Source of the DNA: Paenibacillus sp. FJAT-29882
Lineage (GTDB): Bacteria > Bacillota > Bacilli > Bacillales > DSM-1321
Direction: 5' to 3'
Length of the DNA stretch: 56,435 nt
Assembly: GCF_001510645.1 (NCBI RefSeq)
Contig: NZ_LMVB01000006.1
Coordinates: 75,912 to 132,346 of the forward strand
The notes beneath the pieces were generated by a model that saw only the letters and a list, made by a program, of their open reading frames with translations, did not search any database and had not been told where the DNA came from. The translations under genes and the position numbers were made by a program. Below, piece by piece: positions 51,390 to 56,435 of this stretch; positions within the stretch are counted from its first letter, which is position 1; each line of letters opens with the position of its first letter.

Positions 51390-51560
51390 AATTGATCAAT
51401 CCTTTTTCAAAATGGATTCACTCTGTTTGCCATAAACATAGATTCACACGATGTTTATAAAAAAAACGTGAAGCTTTGAATAAAGTTGCGATATTTATAA
51501 AAAAATCTGATCAAAAATCCTGTATTGATATGCAGGATTTTTTCTTGTTCAGCAATTGGG
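51390..51560. repeat. Dispersed palindromic repeat downstream of fic
   Basis: Contains TTGATCAATCC, TTTTTCAAAATGGATTC (shared with 1751-1767), and the hairpin AATCCTG/CAGGATT with TTTCTTGTTCAGCAAT (shared with 488-528). The part next to fic, CACCACTAAAA, is also beside the fic remnant (10890-10905), so repeat and fic may have moved together. Confidence 0.5.
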
Positions 51561-51745
51561 TCAGATTGTTTAATAAAGGAATGTTAGATATTTAAATGAA
51601 GATCTTAGTTATTCATAACGAAACTTGATTACATGATTTGAAAGCCAAAAAGAAATACCTTGAAAGAATGTCTTATACTAATTATTTAACATTTTACTGT
51701 TTCCATGTATTTTTTAATTATGTGTACATGAAGTTTAATTAAACT

Positions 51746-52035
51746 TCATAAAGGATTTCTATATCTTTCAATGATAAAGTCAATAAAATATTTACTTGCT
51801 ATTGGCAATACCCTTTTGTCCAGGTATGCAAGACTAATTGTACGAATGACAGATGGAGAGATTTCTTTCGTTATAATATTATATGAGCATCGACTTAAAA
51901 CGAGTTTTGGTAAAATAGAAATGCCAAGCCCCTGTTCAATCATAGACATAATCGTATAATCATCATGTACTCGATATTGAATATTAGGTTGTTGCGATTT
52001 TAAACCGAGAACGGCATGAACAAATCTTTCAAGAG
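51746..52035 (-). pseudogene. LysR-family regulator, C-terminal fragment
   Basis: The minus-strand frame reads QYRVHDDYTIMSMIEQGLGISILPKLVL (shown in part: DYTIMSMIEQGLGISILPK) and runs to FIIERYRNPL-stop, the end of a LysR ligand-binding domain; in-frame codons extend upstream to about 52035. The helix-turn-helix half is missing, replaced by the glpX fragment on the other strand. Confidence 0.7.
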
Positions 52036-52177
52036 GTTCGTTCTGGTGCTCGAATTAAATTAGTTGAAGATGGGGATGTTGCAGCAGCGATTAATACAGA
52101 TATTGAGAATACAAGGCGTGGATATTGGTTCTGGAGAAGCTTCTAAAGGGGTGTTGGCGGTTGTTGCCTTGAAATGA
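52033..52177 (+). pseudogene. glpX (class II fructose-1,6-bisphosphatase) fragment
   Basis: Reads [22 protein letters not shown], then after a frameshift near 52110 [24 protein letters not shown]. [16 protein letters not shown] and TGVDIxxGxGxxxxGVxxAxALK are hallmark GlpX segments. Both ends of the gene are missing. It lies 120 nt before the intact class III enzyme. Confidence 0.8.
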
Positions 52178-52296
52178 AGTTTATCCAATCGCCAAGCAAA
52201 AATTGTATCAAAATGTTATTATAGTTAAAATCTCAATTTTAGTTTTCTAGTGTAAGTATTTACTCGGAATCTTTTAGATGGAATTGAAGGGGATGC

Positions 52297-54234
52297 ATGA
52301 TCTTGAACACAAAACACCTAGATTTACTCGCCAAAAAATATGATAGTGAAGAAAAAGTGGTAACTGAAATTATTAATCTTGAATCCATTCTTAACCTACC
52401 AAAGGGGACAGAACATTTTGTCAGTGATTTACACGGGGAGTATCAAGCCTTTCAACGTGTGTTAAGAAATGGTTCGGGGAGAGTAAAAGAGAAAATAAGA
52501 GATATTTTTAACGATGTATTATCAGAAAAAGAAATTAATGAATTGGCGACATTAGTTTATTATCCTGAAGAGAAATTGCAGATAATAAAGAATGATTTTG
52601 ATAAGGAACAAGAATTAAACCAATGGTATACAGAAATTATTGATCATATGATTAAGCTCATTTCTTATGCCTCCTCCAAATATACACGCTCAAAATTACG
52701 TAAAGCATTGCCTAATCAGTTTGCCTATATTATAGAAGAGCTACTATACAAAACAGATGAATCCACAAATAAGGAACAGTATTACATAAAAATTGTTCAG
52801 CAAATTATTTCCCTAGGACAGGCTGATCAGCTTATTATAGGTCTTGCTTATAGTACTCAGAGGTTGGTTGTTGACCATCTTCATGTAGTGGGAGATATTT
52901 ATGATCGCGGACCAGAGCCTGATAAAATTATGGACACTCTAATCAATTATCATTCTGTTGATATTCAGTGGGGAAATCATGATGTACTATGGCTAGGTGC
53001 CTTTGCTGGTTCAAAGGTTTGTCTCGCTAATATTATTCGTATCTGTGCCAGGTACGACAATTTGGATATTATTGAAGATGTGTATGGAATCAATCTTAGA
53101 CCACTTCTTAATCTTGCGGAGAAATACTATGAGGACAATCCAGCCTTTAGACCGAAGAGACATTCAGATAAAAAACTATCTAATCATGAACTATTACAAA
53201 TTACAAAAATTCATCAAGCCATTGCCATGATTCAGTTCAAACTTGAAAGCTCTATCATAAAGAGACGCCCGAACTTTAATATGTCAGAAAGGCTTTTGCT
53301 GGAGAAAATTGATTATGGCAAAAACGAAATAACAATTCATGGGAAAACGTACCCACTAGAAAATACTTGCTTTGCAACGGTAAATCAAGGACAAGCTGAT
53401 CAACTATTAAAGGAAGAAGAGCAAGTGCTGGATAAGCTTTTATTTTCTGTCCAACATTCAGAAAAGTTAGCAAGACATATGAAGTTTCTTATGAAGAAAG
53501 GCAGTCTGTATTTGAAATATAACGGGAACTTATTAATACATGGCTGTATTCCTCTAGATGAAAAAGGAAATATGGAAAAAATGGTGATTGAAAATAAAAC
53601 CTATGCAGGTCGTGATTTACTAGATATTTTTGAACATTATTTACGACATGCATTTGCACATCCTGAAGAGACAAATGATCTTGCAACAGATATGGTCTGG
53701 TATTTATGGTCAGGAGAATATTCATCACTCTTTGGAAAAAGAGAAATGACAACCTTTGAAAGATATTTCATTAAGGATAAGGCAACCCACAAGGAGAGAA
53801 AGAATCCATACTACCATTTACGTGAAAATGAGGAAACCTGTCGCAAAATTCTAACAGAATTTGATCTTAATCCTGATCAAGGGCATGTAATAAATGGCCA
53901 TACACCAGTTAAAGAAATTGACGGAGAAAATCCAATTAAAGCAAATGGAAAGATGATTGTCATTGATGGAGGCTTTTCCAAGGCTTATCAATCAAAAACA
54001 GGGATTGCTGGATACACTTTATTATATAATTCCTACGGTATGCAACTTGTCGCGCATAAACATTTTAATTCAAAAGAAGATGTTCTGCTAAATGGAACTG
54101 ATGTTTTATCAGTAAAAAGATTGGTGGATAAAGAACTAGAGAGAAAAAAGGTTCTAGAAACGAATGTTGGAGAGGAATTATTGCAGGAAGTCTCTATTTT
54201 GAGAAGTCTTATGGAATATCGCTATATGAATTGA
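52297..54234 (+). CDS. fbp: Fructose-1,6-bisphosphatase, class III
   Basis: 645 aa, ATG behind AAGGGGATG. Removes the C1 phosphate of fructose-1,6-bisphosphate. Metallophosphatase motifs: [10 protein letters not shown] (about residues 43-52), [17 protein letters not shown] (about 196-212), [11 protein letters not shown] (about 227-237) and later INGHTPVKE and [10 protein letters not shown]. The family is confined largely to Firmicutes; B. subtilis Fbp is 671 aa. In this context it can return triose-derived carbon to hexose phosphate for the RuMP cycle and, with gapB, support gluconeogenesis on C1/C2 substrates. Confidence 0.95.
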   Translation: MILNTKHLDLLAKKYDSEEKVVTEIINLESILNLPKGTEHFVSDLHGEYQAFQRVLRNGSGRVKEKIRDIFNDVLSEKEINELATLVYYPEEKLQIIKNDFDKEQELNQWYTEIIDHMIKLISYASSKYTRSKLRKALPNQFAYIIEELLYKTDESTNKEQYYIKIVQQIISLGQADQLIIGLAYSTQRLVVDHLHVVGDIYDRGPEPDKIMDTLINYHSVDIQWGNHDVLWLGAFAGSKVCLANIIRICARYDNLDIIEDVYGINLRPLLNLAEKYYEDNPAFRPKRHSDKKLSNHELLQITKIHQAIAMIQFKLESSIIKRRPNFNMSERLLLEKIDYGKNEITIHGKTYPLENTCFATVNQGQADQLLKEEEQVLDKLLFSVQHSEKLARHMKFLMKKGSLYLKYNGNLLIHGCIPLDEKGNMEKMVIENKTYAGRDLLDIFEHYLRHAFAHPEETNDLATDMVWYLWSGEYSSLFGKREMTTFERYFIKDKATHKERKNPYYHLRENEETCRKILTEFDLNPDQGHVINGHTPVKEIDGENPIKANGKMIVIDGGFSKAYQSKTGIAGYTLLYNSYGMQLVAHKHFNSKEDVLLNGTDVLSVKRLVDKELERKKVLETNVGEELLQEVSILRSLMEYRYMN

Positions 54235-54495
54235 GTTATCAAGCATTACTATTTAATAGATTCTATAATATAGAGTAATGCTTAGTAACATTGTGTTAAC
54301 AAGCAGGGCCTTCACTTTTACAACCAAGGATAACTCTTCCTAATTTTGCACGACAGGAAGCCGCGATTTGATCAGCCAAGGGATTAAAACCAATTACCAT
54401 AAAAGTCGATGAATCGAAAGATAATGGCCAATATACAAGGAATTATGTAAAAACTCTTAAATTAATTCTAAAAAGTTTAGTTTAATCAATTTCTA

Positions 54496-54541
54496 GGGAC
54501 AGTCCAGAAAGTTAGTTTTCACTGACTTTCTGGACTGTCCC
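54496..54541. repeat. 17-bp perfect inverted repeat
   Basis: GGGACAGTCCAGAAAGT and its complement around a 12-nt loop. Ends with GGGACAGTCC are common in insertion sequences of Bacillus, and a transposase fragment lies 140 nt away, so this may be a mobile-element end or a terminator. The preceding 54235-54495 shows no gene. Confidence 0.6.
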
Positions 54542-54679
54542 GTTATTATAGGGGTACCGTCACATACCCATCAAGCTAACAACGTAAATGACTAGACAAG
54601 AAAGAACCCTTGGTTCAAAACTAGCGAGTGATGGAAAAGTAGGCATGTCAAAGAAGCCTATTAAAATACGATTTTTTTA

Positions 54680-54943
54680 CTAGGCAGCTTGTCTATGTTT
54701 TACTGTCGTTTCGTACACAACCCCTAGAATATCAAAGACGGTCTTCTTCTTATACCGATGACATTTGCGACCTTTCCTTTTGAGCAGCTGATAAAGACGA
54801 TGCAGAATGTCCAAAAGTTCTTCTTTGCCGACTGCTATCGCTTGAAACAATAACGGAAAGTAACCTTTAATCATATAAATCGCTTTGTATTCACTCAACT
54901 CCTGCTTTTTCCTTTCAAGCAGAAGCTGTCGCATTTGAAACAT
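54680..54943 (-). pseudogene. Transposase C-terminal fragment (probably IS4-like)
   Basis: 87 codons of basic helical sequence: [45 protein letters not shown] and the tail [19 protein letters not shown]. The final block resembles C-termini of IS4-type transposases of Bacillus as I recall them. The DDE catalytic region is absent. Confidence 0.5.
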
Positions 54944-54968
54944 GGTAGAAGAACAGAGGAGAATGCCA

Positions 54969-55013
54969 ATGAGTTATCCATCTCACGGCATGGGGTATGG
55001 TGGACATTACTGA
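54969..55013 (+). CDS. Mini-ORF, 14 aa, Gly/Tyr/His-rich
   Basis: ATG 7 nt after GAGGAG encodes [14 protein letters not shown] then TGA; a hairpin with T-run (AGGAGC/GCTCCT, 55068-55095) follows. It could be the truncated head of a YjcZ-like or other Gly/Tyr-rich coat peptide, since true YjcZ genes lie next door. Confidence 0.3.
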   Translation: MSYPSHGMGYGGHY

Positions 55014-55067
55014 GCTGGTTCTTGCTAGCCTCATTAAATAATAATACGGATGCATTACTTAAATCCC

Positions 55068-55095
55068 AGGAGCCGATCAATAGCTCCTTTTTTTA
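55068..55095 (+). terminator. Terminator after the mini-ORF
   Basis: AGGAGC and GCTCCT around 9 nt, then TTTTTTTATTA. Confidence 0.6.
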
Positions 55096-55188
55096 TTATC
55101 TGGACGAACTAAGAGAATGAAACCTATTTACATAAACATGGTTTTGATAGTCAGCAATCTTCATTTAATAATCAGCTTTAATTTAAAG

Positions 55189-55218
55189 AAGGACGGCCTA
55201 TGACGGTCGTCCTTTTTG
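55189..55218. terminator. Hairpin between the mini-ORF and YjcZ copy 2
   Basis: AAGGACG / CGTCCTT with TTTT on the plus strand. An analogous hairpin (AAGGGCG/CGCCCTT, 55668-55695) lies at the same distance from YjcZ copy 3, so hairpin and gene were duplicated as a unit. Confidence 0.55.
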
Positions 55219-55229
55219 TTACTTATTTA

Positions 55230-55421
55230 TTAGCAGAAGCCTCCGTAACCGCCACCGTAACCATAGCCACCGCCGCCGAATCCACCGCCACCAACTCCGC
55301 CGAATCCACCGCCACAACTACATCCAATAATGATTAAGAGGATAAACAATACAATTAACAAGGCAAAGCCGCCACCAAATCCACGACCGCCATCACATCC
55401 GCCATCTACACAACCTGACAT
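55230..55421 (-). CDS. YjcZ-family small glycine-rich membrane peptide, copy 2
   Basis: 63 aa from ATG 55421 (MSGCVDGGCDGGRGFGGG), about 10 nt after AAAGGAG. One hydrophobic helix (residues 19-32) is followed by a long Gly/Tyr tail (GGYGYGGGYGGF) ending in Cys. The helix-coding DNA is identical to copies 1 and 3. Sporulation-associated family; the Gly-rich tail may assemble in the coat or bind at the forespore membrane. Confidence 0.85.
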   Translation of the reverse strand: MSGCVDGGCDGGRGFGGGFALLIVLFILLIIIGCSCGGGFGGVGGGGFGGGGYGYGGGYGGFC

Positions 55422-55478
55422 ATACAAACATCTCCTTTTGTTTTAAAGGAGGTACTTACTACTTGCATGGGCTAATTA

Positions 55479-55505
55479 ATTATATGTTTTAAATAATGAA
55501 ATGAC
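55479..55505 (-). promoter_or_regulatory. Sigma-E-like promoter of YjcZ copy 2
   Basis: -35 GTCATTT, 12-nt spacer, -10 CATATAAT on the minus strand. Confidence 0.45.
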
Positions 55506-55707
55506 ACAAATATCCGCATTATGATGCAAGAATTTTTATTTAATAGGTAATCACCTATTTGGAGTGAAGATAAGCCCATAAAATTAGGGCATAGCATGGA
55601 TGGGGATACACTCTTTTCCAAAAAAGAATGATCAGCAAACATAATTAAATAACCAGTAAATTTAAAGAAGGGCGCCCATGACAGTCGCCCTTTTTGTTAC
55701 TTACTTA

Positions 55708-55830
55708 TTAGATACCTCCGCCAAATCCACCACAGAAGCTAGCACCAATAATAATTAAGAGGATAAACAATACAATTAACAAGGCAAAGCCGCCACCAAA
55801 TCCACAGCCGCCACCAGCAAAACCTGACAT
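55708..55830 (-). CDS. YjcZ-family small glycine-rich membrane peptide, copy 3
   Basis: 40 aa from ATG 55830 ([14 protein letters not shown]), ending GGFGGGI, stop at 55708. Same helix as copies 1 and 2 but with a short tail; 40 residues is closer to the usual YjcZ size. AAAGGAG upstream. Confidence 0.85.
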   Translation of the reverse strand: MSGFAGGGCGFGGGFALLIVLFILLIIIGASFCGGFGGGI

Positions 55831-55879
55831 ATACAAACATCTCCTTTTGTTTAAAGGAGGCACTTAAATGGGCTAATTT

Positions 55880-55907
55880 ATAGTATGTTTGAAATTAATA
55901 AAGTGAC
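55880..55907 (-). promoter_or_regulatory. Sigma-E-like promoter of YjcZ copy 3
   Basis: -35 GTCACTT, about 13-nt spacer, -10 CATACTAT on the minus strand. Confidence 0.45.
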
Positions 55908-55990
55908 ACAAATATGCATGAATCAAAGACCCAAAATGTACTTTGATAAGGAGTGCCATTTTTATGTCGAAACTTGTTTTCTATTAATAA

Positions 55991-56019
55991 TTGGAAATGT
56001 AAGCGCATTCTATTATAAT
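55991..56019 (+). promoter_or_regulatory. Promoter with cre-like site in the spacer
   Basis: -35 TTGGAA (55991-55996), 17-nt spacer, -10 TATAAT (56014-56019). TGTAAGCGCATTCT (55998-56011) differs from the cre consensus at two positions and fills the spacer, where CcpA would block polymerase. Confidence 0.45.
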
Positions 56020-56100
56020 GATAATGGGTTGGATGGCATGTGTGGCCGTCATAGTATCTGGCGTAGGTGGGGCCGATACCAGGGAGAGGGCTTAGATGAT

Positions 56101-56175
56101 ATGTCCTTTTTTCTTAGATTAAAACTAGCATTTTTTATGCAATTGAGAGGTTTCTTCAGAAGCCAAAAACGTTGA
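56101..56175 (+). CDS. Possible 24-residue hydrophobic basic peptide
   Basis: ATG 56101, 10 nt after GAGGG, gives MSFFLRLKLAFFMQLRGFFR then SQKR. It is aromatic-rich and cationic. Together with the promoter at 55991-56019 and the terminator at 56227 it defines a transcript of about 230 nt, which could instead be a non-coding small RNA. Confidence 0.35.
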   Translation: MSFFLRLKLAFFMQLRGFFRSQKR

Positions 56176-56226
56176 TGTACCAACGATATATAAAATCATG
56201 CATAAACAATAAAAATAAAAGACGTT

Positions 56227-56256
56227 AAACCCCTTGGTACTCAAGGGGTTTTTAGT
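56227..56256 (+). terminator. Terminator
   Basis: AAACCCCTTG-GTACT-CAAGGGGTTT, a 10-bp perfect stem continuing into TTTAG. It ends the short transcript starting near 56026. The remaining 56257-56435 shows no gene. Confidence 0.85.
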
Positions 56257-56435
56257 ATGGTTACTTCCTGAAATTAGCTTTATGTTAACTAGATTTGTAT
56301 AGAGCATTCATGTGTTCCTTAGAAACCTTGTTCAAAAAACGGCAACGTATTGATAAAGAAGGTATTTTCCATCCAAACTGGATGGAGTAAGATTCCTTGT
56401 ATTCTTAATATAATACAAAACTGCCAGTAAAATAG

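Overview
The window comes from a low-GC, spore-forming Firmicute of the Bacillaceae. The signs are AT-rich DNA, AAGGAGG-type ribosome-binding sites with many TTG/GTG starts, a spore-coat transglutaminase (tgl), YjcZ-family peptides behind sigma-E-like promoters, a class III fructose-1,6-bisphosphatase, an IDEAL-domain protein, an SR1P-like peptide and an HxlR regulator with close B. subtilis relatives. No rRNA, tRNA or CRISPR array was recognised.

1-14.6 kb is accessory and decaying DNA. After tgl come small hypothetical genes, a YhgE-type permease with a PadR regulator, and an SDR dehydrogenase whose promoter and 3' end are tandemly duplicated. Next is a wrecked conjugative or plasmid-like block: a replication-relaxation protein, a frameshifted FtsK/TcpA-like translocase, a 34-bp perfect hairpin made of 12-nt iterations, and a tyrosine recombinase with in-frame stops. 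A 24-bp two-armed repeat occurs four times among these pieces. A truncated PAP2 gene, a deleted copy of the Fic gene and an intact actin-like (ParM/Alp7A-type) segregation locus with centromere-like inverted repeats follow.

14.7-18.6 kb is a GntR/ABC-transporter/ECF-sigma operon.

18.8-34.4 kb is the most interesting part. A 26-nt element ending in AAGTGCGTACTT sits immediately upstream of the -35 box of five promoters: a nitrilase-GNAT-GNAT operon, gnd, zwf (divergent from hxlR), a zinc-ribbon/SR1P microprotein cluster, and hxlA (hexulose-6-phosphate synthase). Together with gapB this looks like an HxlR-activated regulon that fixes formaldehyde to hexulose-6-phosphate and oxidises it through the dissimilatory RuMP cycle (G6P dehydrogenase and 6-phosphogluconate dehydrogenase). 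Two hybrid histidine kinases flanking a CheR methyltransferase lie inside it. hxlB is present only as a probable stop-containing remnant.

35.5-49.2 kb holds transport and methylamine catabolism: an APC permease, a BCCT betaine transporter, a TetR regulator, a dimethylglycine/sarcosine dehydrogenase-type flavoprotein, a Rieske glycine-betaine-type demethylase, its NAD(P)H reductase and a ferredoxin. A TetR-type palindrome (TAATCATGATTA) and a perfect cre site mark the promoters. Each N-demethylation releases formaldehyde, so this block would supply the substrate of the HxlR block. fbp at 52-54 kb, next to a glpX remnant, and gapB supply gluconeogenic steps.

49.8-56.4 kb contains two tandem 25-residue peptide genes, an intact Fic gene, LysR, NlpC/P60 and transposase remnants, and two more YjcZ genes. 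The window thus begins and ends in the same repeated gene family.
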